Positions 13,800 to 21,722 of a stretch of 32,239 nucleotides of DNA are shown here, one piece after another. Position numbers and translations under genes: made by a program. Below the pieces are notes generated by a model that was not told where the DNA came from, ran no database searches, and saw only the letters and a list, made by a program, of their open reading frames with translations. Position 1 is the stretch's first letter. Each line of letters starts with the position of its first letter. The DNA lies in NCBI GenBank assembly GCA_023150805.1, contig JAKLKF010000067.1, positions 1 through 32,239 of the forward strand, written 5' to 3'. Origin of the DNA: Myxococcota bacterium (lineage in GTDB: Bacteria > Myxococcota_A > UBA796 > UBA2385).

Positions 13800-14672
13800 G
13801 TGCTCGACAGCCTCCGCCACCTGCTGCTCATCGAGGCGCTCGGCAGCTTCACCGCCGCCGCGAAGGCCGCCCACCTCACCCAGCCGGCGCTCACCGCGTC
13901 CATCCAGCGCCTGGAGGAGGCCGTCGGCGCGCGCCTGCTGCACCGCCACGCCCGCGGCGCCACCCTGACGGCGGCCGGCGAGGCGCTGTTGCCCCACGCC
14001 CGCGCGGCGCTCGCAGCGGTGGAGGCGGCGCGGCGGGCCGTGGCCGAGGTCGAGGGCCTGGCCCGCGGCCGGGTCCGCATCGGCGGGGGCAGCACGGCCT
14101 GCACCTACCTGCTGCCGCCGGTGCTCACGGCCTTCCACCAGGCCCACCCCGGGGTCGACCTGCGCCTGCGCGAGATGCTGACCCCCGACATCGCCGCGGC
14201 GGTCGAGCAGGGCGAGCTGGACCTGGGGATCGCCACCTCGCCCACCCCCGGCGAGCCCTGGCGGCGGGACCCGATGGCCCTGGTCGCCTCACCGGCGCTG
14301 GCGGCCTCCCTCCCGCTGCCGCTCGCGCCGGGGGCGCCGGCCCTCACCTTCTCGCCGGGCTCCTCGCTCCGCGCCCTGCTCGACCGACACCTGCCCGAGC
14401 TGGCGGTGGTGGTCGAGCTGAGCAGCATCGCGGCCATCAAGGGCCACGCCCGGGCGGGCATGGGGGTGGCCCTCCTGTCGCGGGTCGCGGTCGAGACGGA
14501 TCTCGCGCTGGGGCGGCTGGTCGAGGTGGCCGACCCGCGGGTGCCACCGCCGCGGCAGCTCGTGCTGGTGCACCCGGGCGAGGAGCGGCTGTCACCGGCC
14601 GCGCGCGCGCTGCGGACGGCGCTGCTCGGTCAGCCCCCGGCCTCGGTGCAGCAGCGGAAGCCGGTCGAGTAG
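13800..14672 (+). CDS. LysR family transcriptional regulator
   Basis: 290 residues from GTG 13800. The N-terminal winged helix-turn-helix reads LDSLRHLLLIEALGSFTAAA then HLTQPALTASIQRLEEAVGA and LLHRHARGATLTAAGEALL, the standard LysR pattern. The effector domain (about 90-285) has GRVRIGGGSTACTYLLPPVL, VDLRLREMLTPDIAAAVEQGELDLGI and a closing AIKGHARAGMGVALLSR. Effector unknown; the divergent TauE/SafE gene is the obvious target. An in-frame ATG at 13731 has no ribosome site and would add a 23-residue Arg/Pro-rich tail, so GTG is preferred because it puts the helix-turn-helix at the usual distance. Its last 43 bases overlap the end of the convergent lipoprotein gene. Confidence 0.92.
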   Translation: MLDSLRHLLLIEALGSFTAAAKAAHLTQPALTASIQRLEEAVGARLLHRHARGATLTAAGEALLPHARAALAAVEAARRAVAEVEGLARGRVRIGGGSTACTYLLPPVLTAFHQAHPGVDLRLREMLTPDIAAAVEQGELDLGIATSPTPGEPWRRDPMALVASPALAASLPLPLAPGAPALTFSPGSSLRALLDRHLPELAVVVELSSIAAIKGHARAGMGVALLSRVAVETDLALGRLVEVADPRVPPPRQLVLVHPGEERLSPAARALRTALLGQPPASVQQRKPVE

Positions 14673-15487
14673 TCATGGTAGTCGCGGCCGTGCGCGGTCG
14701 TGACGTAGGTGCAGCCCTGGCCATTGATCTCGGCGTCGGCGTAGAAGCCGCCGCGGAAGCTGCCATCGGCGTCGGCGACCCACTCGTGCAGGTTGCCGTG
14801 CAGGTCGAAGGCGCCCCAGGCGCTGCGGCAGGCGGTGTAGGCGCCGCCGGCGGCGACCGTGTCGGGCTGCTGGTTGATGCCCGGGTCGTTCATGTGCTCC
14901 ATGTCCCACACGCCGTCGGTGGTGCCGAAGTAGTCGATGACCGGGTGGCTGCCCGGGTAGTGGTCGTTGCAGGCCCAGTCGACGTAGGAGGCGGCGTAGG
15001 GCCAGGTCCACTCCTCGGGCCCCTGGCAGGCGCTCAGCCACTCCTCGGAGCTGCACAGGCGCTTGCCCGCGGCCGCGCAGGCGGCCTCGGCCTCGTCCCC
15101 CGAGATGTAGCCCTGGGGCACGACGCCCTCCGCCGGCACGGCGCGCACCGCCCGGCCGTCGACGACCTCGTAGGGGCTGGCGGCGACCCAGGCGCCGTCG
15201 ACCTGCTCCTCCAGCGCCGCCTCCCAGGCGTCGATGCACACCTCGCCCGCGGGCAGGAGCGGGTCCTCGACCCACACCATGCCGTCGGGGCAGGGCCCCA
15301 GGGCCCCGCCGTCCGCAGACCCGCCGTCCGCAGACCCGCCGTCCGCCGAACCGCCGTCCGCAGACCCGCCGTCCGCAGCGCCGCCGTCCGCCGAACCGCC
15401 GTCCGTCCCGGTCTCGGCGGGGCCCCACCGATCTCCCGTGTCCTGCCCGGTCGAGCAGGCGAACAGCAGCGCGAGGGCCATCGACAC
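14630..15487 (-). CDS. Lipoprotein with FGE/SUMF1-fold domain and DGGSA linker
   Basis: 285 residues. MSMALALLFAC is a very short lipoprotein signal (C11) without the usual positive residues. A linker of seven DGGSA-type units follows (about residues 29-63). The folded domain begins PCPDGMVWVEDPLLPAGEVCIDAWEA and has GKRLCSSEEWLSACQG, AFDLHGNLHEWVAD and TGFRCC at the end, which are landmarks of the FGE-sulfatase (SUMF1) fold. The catalytic cysteine pair of true FGEs is not found, so a structural or binding role at the surface is likelier. GTG 15487 is chosen over ATG 15481 because AGGAG lies five bases before it; that AGGAG overlaps the stop of the preceding gene. Last gene of a three-gene minus-strand operon. 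Confidence 0.85.
   Translation of the reverse strand: MSMALALLFACSTGQDTGDRWGPAETGTDGGSADGGAADGGSADGGSADGGSADGGSADGGALGPCPDGMVWVEDPLLPAGEVCIDAWEAALEEQVDGAWVAASPYEVVDGRAVRAVPAEGVVPQGYISGDEAEAACAAAGKRLCSSEEWLSACQGPEEWTWPYAASYVDWACNDHYPGSHPVIDYFGTTDGVWDMEHMNDPGINQQPDTVAAGGAYTACRSAWGAFDLHGNLHEWVADADGSFRGGFYADAEINGQGCTYVTTAHGRDYHDYSTGFRCCTEAGG
15299..15403 (-). repeat. 15-bp tandem repeat encoding DGGSA units
   Basis: Seven 15-base units coding DGGSA, DGGAA, DGGSA four times, then DGGAL. They form the flexible linker between the lipid anchor and the FGE-fold domain. Near-identical units at DNA level make copy-number change by slippage possible. Confidence 0.85.
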
Positions 15488-15495
15488 GGCGGCTC

Positions 15496-15741
15496 CTACA
15501 GGGCGAGGTCGTTGACCAGCTCGACGAGCTGGCGATCGTCCAGGTACAGCTCGGCGACCAGGTCCGAGGCGATGAGGGTGCGCGACAGGAAGGGGCCGAG
15601 CTGGGCGAAGTCGGCCTGGTCCTGGAGCGCGTCGAGCAGCTCGGCGACCAGCGCCTCGGGAGAGACGCCGGGGGCGAGCTCGACGCCCCCCTGGTCCACC
15701 AGGCGGGCCACGAGGGCGGTCATGACGCGGGGGATGAGCAT
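15496..15741 (-). CDS. Small Leu/Asp-rich protein, unknown function
   Basis: 81 residues, largely helical and acidic, with LVAELLDALQDQADFAQLG, LIASDLVAELYLDDRQLVEL and an ending VNDLAL. No motif is recognised. It sits 9 bases after the winged-helix-like gene and 8 bases before the lipoprotein start, so it is in one transcript with both. ATG 15741 gives 81 residues; ATG 15723 (MTALVARLVDQGG) is an alternative. It may be a small adaptor or chaperone-like protein, but nothing in the sequence proves this. Confidence 0.65.
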   Translation of the reverse strand: MLIPRVMTALVARLVDQGGVELAPGVSPEALVAELLDALQDQADFAQLGPFLSRTLIASDLVAELYLDDRQLVELVNDLAL

Positions 15742-15750
15742 CGGCGCGCC

Positions 15751-16188
15751 CTAACCCCGGGGTCCGCGGCGGGGCACGTCGACGCGAGGCGCGCGCACCA
15801 CGCCGTCGACGACCACCAGCCCGCGGGGGTCCTGGCGCAGCCAGGCCTCGATCGCGCGCGGATCCCCGTGGGGCCAGCGGCCCAGCGCCAGCGTGACGAC
15901 CGCCTCGACCGGCAGCGGGCCCGCCCGCTCCAGGCGCCGCAGCAGCCAGGGCAGCAGGGGCTCGGACCGGCCGCCGTCCAGGGCCAGGTAGCCCCCGCCC
16001 AGGCTGCACACCTCGCCGCCGCGCAGGGCCTCCTTCACGCGCCGGGTGCCCAGGCGGCCACCGCCGTCGGCCTCGACCCGCGCGGCGATCGCCCGGGCGC
16101 TGGCGATCCCCCCCAGGTCCCGCAGCGCCTGCCGGCAGCGGGCCGCGACGCCGGGTCGCGGCGCGTCGGGGGGCGAGGCGGGATCCAT
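15751..16188 (-). CDS. Winged-helix-like small protein, unknown function
   Basis: About 145 residues. The N-terminal part (CRQALRDLGGIASARAIAARV, then GTRRVKEALRGGEVCSLGGGYLAL) has the helix-helix-wing look of a winged-helix DNA-binding domain. A second similar unit may follow (LLRRLERAGPLPVEAVVTLAL, then AIEAWLRQDPRGLVVVDGVV). The start is unsettled: GGAGGTG abuts ATG 16188 with almost no spacing, GTG 16191 is directly before it, and there is no later ATG. It diverges from the response-regulator gene (122 bases). Regulatory role is inferred only from the fold guess. Confidence 0.6.
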   Translation of the reverse strand: MDPASPPDAPRPGVAARCRQALRDLGGIASARAIAARVEADGGGRLGTRRVKEALRGGEVCSLGGGYLALDGGRSEPLLPWLLRRLERAGPLPVEAVVTLALGRWPHGDPRAIEAWLRQDPRGLVVVDGVVRAPRVDVPRRGPRG

Positions 16189-16310
16189 CACCTCCGCAGC
16201 CTACCCCTGCACGGGGCCTGCACGCGACCGCCATCCGACCGGTGCGCGGCACCCCGTCCGACACCATAGAGTCCCCACGGACCATGGAGGTCCCCGGACG
16301 GGAGTCCCGC

Positions 16311-17075
16311 ATGAGCGCCGAGCGGATCCTGGTGGTGGACGACGATCCTCGCCTGCGGGAGGTGGTGCGCTACGCCCTGTCTCGCGCGGGCTTCGACGTG
16401 GTCGAGGCCGGCGACGGGCGCGCGGCGCTGCAGGCGGTGGCGGCGCGCGCGCCCGACCTGGTGGTGCTCGACGTGCTGATGCCCGAGCTGGACGGGCTCG
16501 ACGTCTGCCGCGAGCTGCGCCGCCAGGGCAACCTGCCGATCGTCTTCCTCTCCTCCCGCGGCGAGGAGATGGACCGCGTCCTGGGCCTGGAGCTGGGCGG
16601 CGACGACTACCTGACCAAGCCCTTCTCGCCCCGCGAGCTGGTCAGCCGGGTGCGGGCCGTGCTGCGCCGGACCCGGCCCGCCATGCCCCCGGCCGGCGCG
16701 ACCGGCGGCGCGACCGGCGGCGCCGCGCCCGAGCCGGAGGAGGAGGACGAGCCGGTGCTCGTCGAGGGCCGGATCCGCCTGGATCCGGTCGAGCACCGGG
16801 TCACGGCGGCGGAGCAGGAGGTGGACCTCACCGCGACCGAGTTCCGGATCCTCCAGGTGTTGATGCGGCGCCCGGGGCGGGTCTTCACGCGCGAGGAGCT
16901 GGTCGACCGCTCCTACCCGGGCCGCCACTTCGTCAGCGACCGCACCCTGGACAGCCACATGCGCCGGATCCGCCAGAAGTTCCGCGAGGCGGCCGAGGCG
17001 GCCGGAGACGCCGGCCACACCCACGACCCCATCGAGACGGTGCACGGCGTGGGCTACCGGATGCGCAAGGCCTGA
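16311..17075 (+). CDS. OmpR/PhoB-type response regulator
   Basis: 254 residues. Receiver domain: RILVVDDDP with acidic residues D10-D12, phosphoacceptor D54 in VLDVLMPELDG, S81 at the switch position and K103 in YLTKPFSP. After a Gly/Ala/Thr then Glu-rich linker (about 122-150), a winged-helix output domain (about 150-254) has TATEFRILQVLMRRPGRVFTREEL and the closing IETVHGVGYRMRKA typical of OmpR. ATG 16311 is chosen because GGGAG lies upstream and the receiver starts right after; the frame is open further upstream. The kinase gene follows after three bases. A CATAGAGT sequence about 45 bases upstream is a possible -10 box. Confidence 0.95.
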   Translation: MSAERILVVDDDPRLREVVRYALSRAGFDVVEAGDGRAALQAVAARAPDLVVLDVLMPELDGLDVCRELRRQGNLPIVFLSSRGEEMDRVLGLELGGDDYLTKPFSPRELVSRVRAVLRRTRPAMPPAGATGGATGGAAPEPEEEDEPVLVEGRIRLDPVEHRVTAAEQEVDLTATEFRILQVLMRRPGRVFTREELVDRSYPGRHFVSDRTLDSHMRRIRQKFREAAEAAGDAGHTHDPIETVHGVGYRMRKA

Positions 17076-17078
17076 GCG

Positions 17079-18557
17079 GTGGGGCCCCCGACCGGACGCC
17101 GGCCGCGCCTGCCCCTGTGGACCTGGCTGGTGCTCAGCCACCTGCTGGCCTTCGCCCTGCCCGTGGCGGCCTTCCTGGGCACGGGCGCATTCGCGATGGA
17201 CCTGCAGCGGCAGACCCGCAAGAGCCTGGAGAACCAGGCGGTGCTGCTGGAGCTGTTGATCCGGGCCGAGCTGCGGCAGGCCCGGGAGCACGATCCCCAG
17301 GCCGGGGTCGCGGCCCTGGCCGACCAGCTCGACCCGGCGCTCGACGAGTTCGCGCAGTCGACCTTCGCCGGCGTGCGGGTGGTGGACCTGGACGGGACGG
17401 TGGTGGCCTCGACGGGGCCGATGCTGGGGGCCGACCTGTCGGGCCGGCCCGAGGTGCGCGAGGCGCTGGCCGGGCGCGCGGGGTGGATCAACCGCAAGAG
17501 CCCGCCGGTGGCCCCCGGGCGCGGGCAGCCCTCGGCGGTGCCGGCGGAGGGCGAGCGCCTGTACGTGGCCACGCCCATCCAGCTCGGCCCCGAGCCGGAC
17601 GCGCCGGTGGTGGGCGCGCTCCTGCTCTCCCGCTCGCCGCGGGGGACCTGGCAGGTGCTGCGCAACATGGGGCCACGGCTGGACGTGGGCATCTCGGCCA
17701 GCCTGGTCGTGATGCTGGGCCTGGTGGCGTCGATGGGCTGGGGCTTCAGCCGCACGATCCGCCGCCTGTCGCGGGCGACCGACCGCCTGGCCGCCGGTCA
17801 GGGCCCCGACACGCCGCGGGACCCCGATCTCGGGCGGGCGCTGGGCAGCCGCATCGACGAGGTGGCCGCGCTGGCCGAGGACTTCCGGGCGATGTCCGAC
17901 CGGCTGCGGGCGCGGCTGGAGTACATCGCCGAGTTCGCCGGCAACGTCAGCCACGAGTTCAAGACCCCCATCGCGACCCTGCGCGGCACGCTGGAGCTGC
18001 TGGAGGACGACCCGGAGATGCCCGCGACGCAGCGGGCGCTGTTCCTGACCAACGCCCTGGCCGAGCTGCACCGCATGCAGCGCCTGGTCGACGGCCTGCT
18101 GGCCCTGGCGCGGGCGGACCAGCGCGGCCAGCGGGAGCCGGTGGACCTGGGGGCCCTGGCGACCGAGCTGGCGGCCCTGCACCCCGGCGTCCAGGTGCAG
18201 GGGGCGGGCGCCACGGTCCAGGCCGACCGCCGCCAGCTCGAAGTGGCCCTGGGCAACCTGGTCGACAACGCCCTGGAGCACGGCGGCGCACAGGTGCGGG
18301 TGCGGCTGCGCCCCTGGGTGGAGGCGGACCGCTGCGGGGTCGACGTCGAAGACGACGGCGCAGGCATCAGCGAGGCCAACCAGGCCCGCGTCTTCGACCG
18401 CTTCTTCACCACCGCCCGCGAGCGCGGTGGCACCGGCCTGGGCCTGGCGCTGGTCAAGGCCGTGGCCGAGGCCCACGGCGGCGGCGTGGCCCTGGAGAGC
18501 CGGACGGGCCACACCCGCTTCCGGTTGTGGCTGCCCCTGCCCACGCCGGGGCGATAG
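17079..18557 (+). CDS. Membrane sensor histidine kinase, partner of the upstream regulator
   Basis: 492 residues, GTG start three bases after the regulator stop. Membrane segments at about 14-36 and 203-223 frame a periplasmic sensor region of about 165 residues (PAS/Cache-like: FAGVRVVDLDGTVVAST, RLYVATPIQLG). A HAMP-like segment follows (IRRLSRATDRLAAG). The H-box is GNVSHEFKTPIATL with H292, the N-box LGNLVDNALEHG with N393/N397, the G1 box DDGAGI and the G2 box GGTGLGLAL. The domain order is that of CreC/EnvZ-type kinases. Signal unknown. Confidence 0.95.
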   Translation: MGPPTGRRPRLPLWTWLVLSHLLAFALPVAAFLGTGAFAMDLQRQTRKSLENQAVLLELLIRAELRQAREHDPQAGVAALADQLDPALDEFAQSTFAGVRVVDLDGTVVASTGPMLGADLSGRPEVREALAGRAGWINRKSPPVAPGRGQPSAVPAEGERLYVATPIQLGPEPDAPVVGALLLSRSPRGTWQVLRNMGPRLDVGISASLVVMLGLVASMGWGFSRTIRRLSRATDRLAAGQGPDTPRDPDLGRALGSRIDEVAALAEDFRAMSDRLRARLEYIAEFAGNVSHEFKTPIATLRGTLELLEDDPEMPATQRALFLTNALAELHRMQRLVDGLLALARADQRGQREPVDLGALATELAALHPGVQVQGAGATVQADRRQLEVALGNLVDNALEHGGAQVRVRLRPWVEADRCGVDVEDDGAGISEANQARVFDRFFTTARERGGTGLGLALVKAVAEAHGGGVALESRTGHTRFRLWLPLPTPGR

Positions 18558-18580
18558 GACGCCCCTCCCCCGGAGGCGCC

Positions 18581-19456
18581 GTGCCCGACCTCGACCCGAC
18601 CGACCCGGCGTCCGCTGGCCGGACCTGGCCGCTGGGCAAGCGCTACGACGGCGGGGTCTGCCTGGTGACCGAGGCCGCGGTGGCCGAGTACTGCGACGCC
18701 ATCGGCGACCGGCGCTCCACCTGGGTGGGGCCGGGGGCGGTGGCGCCGCCCATGTTCCACGCGCGCGTGATGCGCGACCTGCTCTTCGCCGTGATGCAGG
18801 ACGCCGAGCTGGGCCTGGACTTCCGCCTGTTGCTGCACGCCGCCCACGACGCGCGCTTCCACTTCCCGCTGCGGCCGGGCCAGGCCGTGACCTGCCGGGG
18901 TGAGCTGCGGGCGGTCGAGGAGCGGCCGCACGGCCTGCGCCTGCGCGCCCGGCTGGTGGCCCTGCACGCCGGCGAGGTGGCGGTCGACGCCGACAGCGTC
19001 TTCTTCGTGCGCCGCTCGGCCCTGCCCTCGCCCCCGCCTCCCCCACCCCTCCAGCCCCCGGCGGCGCCGCCCCCGCCGCCGGACCTGGAGCTGCCGCTGC
19101 GGGTCCCGGTGGACCAGTCCCTGCGCTACGCCCGCGCCAGCGGGGACGACAACCCGCTGCACACCGACCCGGCCTGGGCGCGCGCGGCGGGCCTGCCCGA
19201 CGTGGTCGTGCACGGGCTGTGCACCATGGCGCTCGCGGGCGACGTGGTGGTGCGCGCGCTGGCGGCGACGCCGGCCGACGACGACCCCCGCCGGCTGAGC
19301 CGCCTGGCGGTGCGCTGGGCCCGGCCCGTGGCCAACGGCCAGGCGCTGGCGGTGCGGGTCTGGCGGGGACCGCTGGGTGGGCGCTTCGAGGTGGTGGACG
19401 CGGCGGGGCACGCCGTGATCACGCAAGGGATCGCCGAGCTGGGAGGACGGACATGA
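18581..19456 (+). CDS. Double hot-dog (MaoC-like) dehydratase/hydratase protein
   Basis: 291 residues. GTG 18581 has CGGAGG upstream. The N-terminal half (about 1-145) is a divergent hot-dog domain with WPLGKRYDG, VTEAAVAEYCDAIGD and PPMFHARVMRDLLF. A poly-proline linker (about 148-168) leads to a canonical MaoC domain with the active-site motif YARASGDDNPLHTDPAWARA followed by GLPDVVVHGL, which contains the hydratase Asp and His. The arrangement matches two-domain 3-hydroxyacyl-CoA/ACP dehydratases; the acyl substrate is unknown. The gene follows the histidine kinase by 23 bases and overlaps the next start by ATGA. Confidence 0.9.
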   Translation: MPDLDPTDPASAGRTWPLGKRYDGGVCLVTEAAVAEYCDAIGDRRSTWVGPGAVAPPMFHARVMRDLLFAVMQDAELGLDFRLLLHAAHDARFHFPLRPGQAVTCRGELRAVEERPHGLRLRARLVALHAGEVAVDADSVFFVRRSALPSPPPPPPLQPPAAPPPPPDLELPLRVPVDQSLRYARASGDDNPLHTDPAWARAAGLPDVVVHGLCTMALAGDVVVRALAATPADDDPRRLSRLAVRWARPVANGQALAVRVWRGPLGGRFEVVDAAGHAVITQGIAELGGRT

Positions 19457-20964
19457 GCGAGCAGCACGACCGCGACGGCTTCGACGCCCGCATCCTGCGA
19501 GAGCCCGAGACCGGCCTGGTCCTGGATCTCTCCGACGGCCCCGAGGTGGACGCCGTGCTGGCGGGCCCGATGGCCGCCGCGCGGGAGGCGATGGCGCGGC
19601 TCGAGGCCGGGGCCCTCGCCAACCCCGACGAGGGGCGCATGGTCGGCCACTACTGGCTGCGCGCGCCGGCGTTGGCGCCCGACCCGGCGCTGGCCGCCGA
19701 GATCGCCCAGGTCCACGCCGCCCTGGACGCGCTGTCGGCCGAGGGGCACGACGACGTGCTGGTCATCGGCATCGGCGGCTCGGCCCTGGGGCCGCAGCTC
19801 GTCGCCGACTGCCTGGGTGGGCCCGCCGACCGGGCGCGGCTGCACTTCCTGGACAACACCGACCCCGAGGGCCTGCACCGCGTGCTCGACCCGCTCGACC
19901 CGGCCCGCACCCTTGCGGTGGTGGTCAGCAAGTCGGGCGGCACGGTGGAGACGCACAACGGCATGCTGGCCGCGCGCGCGCGCTGGGCCCGGGCCGCTGT
20001 GCCCTGGGCGCCGCACGCCATCGCCGTCACCGGCCAGGGCAGCGCCCTGCACCGCCTGGCCATGGCCGAGGGCTGGCGCGCCACCTTCCCGATGTGGGAC
20101 TGGGTCGGCGGCCGGACCTCGGTCACCGGCCCGGTCGGCCTGGTGCCGATGGCCCTGCTGGGCCAGCCCTGGCGCGCCCTGCTGGAGGGCGCGGCGGCGA
20201 TGGACCGCGCCACCCGGCGCCCGCCGGCCGAGAACCCCGCCGCCTGGCTGGCCGCCGCCTGGTACGTCGCGGGCCAGGGCCAGGGCGCGCGCAACCTGGT
20301 CGTGCTGCCCTACCGGGACCGCTTCCTGCTGCTCTCCCGCTACCTGCAGCAGCTCGTGATGGAGTCCCTGGGCAAGACGCTCGACCGCCAGGGCCGGGTC
20401 GTGCACCAGGGGCTCACCGTCTACGGCAACAAGGGCAGCACCGACCAGCACGCCTTCGTGCAGCAGGTCCGCGACGGGCGCGACGACGTGCTGGTCTGCT
20501 TCCTGGAGACCCTGGACCCGCAGGCGCCGCCCACGCCCGGGGCCGACGGCCACGACGCCGCCGACCACCTGCTGGGCTTCCTGCTGGGCACCCGCGCCGC
20601 CCTGGCCGAGGCCGGCCGCCCCAGCCTGACGCTGCGCGTGCCGGCGGCCGACGCGCGCAGCCTGGGCGCCCTCATCGCGCTCTTCGAGCGGGCGGTGGGC
20701 CTGTACGCCGAGCTGATCGACGTGAACGCCTACCACCAGCCCGGGGTCGAGGCCGGCAAGAGGGCGGCGGCGAGCACCCTGCAGGCCCTGGAGCGGGTGG
20801 CCCGGGCGCTCGACGACCAGCCGACCACCGCCCCGGAGCTGGCCCTGCGCGCCCAGGTGGCGCCCGGCCTGGCCTGGCGCCTGCTGGAGCACCTGGCGTC
20901 GACGGGCCGCGCCCTGCGCATGGCGGGCGCGCGCCCCTCGCTGGACCGCTACCGGGCGGCTTGA
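19453..20964 (+). CDS. pgi: Glucose-6-phosphate isomerase
   Basis: 503 residues. It interconverts glucose 6-phosphate and fructose 6-phosphate in the cytosol. The SIS-type phosphate-binding segments are visible: VLVIGIGGSALGPQ (103-116), VVVSKSGGTVETHN (about 156-169), the signature WDWVGGRTSVTGPVGL (about 216-231), the conserved QLVMESLGKTLDR and YGNKGSTDQHAFVQQVRDG (about 324-342). Length is in the normal range. ATG 19453 overlaps the TGA of the hot-dog gene and has GGGAGGACGGAC ahead, so the two are translationally coupled although their pathways are not obviously linked. Confidence 0.95.
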   Translation: MSEQHDRDGFDARILREPETGLVLDLSDGPEVDAVLAGPMAAAREAMARLEAGALANPDEGRMVGHYWLRAPALAPDPALAAEIAQVHAALDALSAEGHDDVLVIGIGGSALGPQLVADCLGGPADRARLHFLDNTDPEGLHRVLDPLDPARTLAVVVSKSGGTVETHNGMLAARARWARAAVPWAPHAIAVTGQGSALHRLAMAEGWRATFPMWDWVGGRTSVTGPVGLVPMALLGQPWRALLEGAAAMDRATRRPPAENPAAWLAAAWYVAGQGQGARNLVVLPYRDRFLLLSRYLQQLVMESLGKTLDRQGRVVHQGLTVYGNKGSTDQHAFVQQVRDGRDDVLVCFLETLDPQAPPTPGADGHDAADHLLGFLLGTRAALAEAGRPSLTLRVPAADARSLGALIALFERAVGLYAELIDVNAYHQPGVEAGKRAAASTLQALERVARALDDQPTTAPELALRAQVAPGLAWRLLEHLASTGRALRMAGARPSLDRYRAA

Positions 20965-21042
20965 GCCGCCGGCCCGGCCGCGGCGCCCTGCTCGTGCGAC
21001 GCCCCCCGCGCGGCTCCGCCCAGGGGACTCCGCCCGCGCGGC

Positions 21043-21567
21043 TCAGTTGGTGCTGCCGCTCACGTTGGGGTCCTCGCCCCAGGTGATGCGGAACTCGGCG
21101 CGGCGGTTCTTGGACCAGGCGGTCTCGCTGCTGCCCGAGGCCAGCGGACGCTCCTCGCCGTAGCTGACGACCTTGAGCCGGCTGGGGGCCACACCGCGGG
21201 CGGTCAGGTAGTTGTAGACGGCCTGGGCGCGGCGCTGGCCCAGGGCCAGGTTGTAGTCGGTGGTGCCGCGCTCGTCGGCGTGGCCCTGGACCTCGACCTT
21301 GATGTCGGTCTTCTTGCCCATCAGCGAGACGTTGCTGTCGAGCAGGGTCTTGGTGGTGTCGGTCAGCTCCGAGCTGTCGAAGTCGAAGTAGACGCGCTCG
21401 AAGTTGGCCTTCATCTCCTGCACCTCGCGCGGCACCTCCTTGGGGGCCTCGGCCGGCAGGGGGGCGGAGGTGACCGGCGTGGTGTCGGTCGGCTTCTTCT
21501 TGCAGCCGAGGCCGGCGGTGGCCGCCAGGGCGAAGGCGAGGGTGAGGGTCAGTCGAGGAGTGGACAT
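21043..21567 (-). CDS. pal: Pal-like OmpA-domain outer-membrane lipoprotein
   Basis: 174 residues. The signal ends in a lipobox AGLGC (C22), followed by KKK. After a Pro/Thr-rich tether comes the OmpA peptidoglycan-binding domain: VYFDFDSSELTDTTKTLL, VEVQGHADERGTTDYNLALG, QRRAQAVYNYLTARGV and KNRRAEF near the end. These are diagnostic for Pal, which ties the outer membrane to peptidoglycan with TolB. No tol genes are nearby, so the symbol rests on domain type; other OmpA-family lipoproteins look similar. ATG 21567 follows TCGGAGGC. Confidence 0.88.
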   Translation of the reverse strand: MSTPRLTLTLAFALAATAGLGCKKKPTDTTPVTSAPLPAEAPKEVPREVQEMKANFERVYFDFDSSELTDTTKTLLDSNVSLMGKKTDIKVEVQGHADERGTTDYNLALGQRRAQAVYNYLTARGVAPSRLKVVSYGEERPLASGSSETAWSKNRRAEFRITWGEDPNVSGSTN

Positions 21568-21722
21568 CGGGATGCCTCCGAGGGGGTGGCCGCCGTCCAC
21601 GCGAGGGATCCAGCGCTGGGCGGCCTGGGATGGAGCGCCGGGCTGGAGAGACCCGCCGCGGCCGGCTCCCCATCCTGTTACCACCGCCGCCCACCCCTGG
21701 CGAGGACCCCCCGGGAGGCCCC

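Noticed and set aside
16188..19046. 952-codon minus-strand open frame across the two-component genes
   Set aside because: The plus strand here encodes clear response-regulator and histidine-kinase motifs; the opposite frame is low-complexity His/Arg/Gln/Gly sequence.
20965..21042. Repeated CCGCGCGG blocks between pgi and the Pal gene as a terminator
   Set aside because: The blocks are short self-complementary GC words in direct orientation; no single convincing stem-loop or T-run is present.
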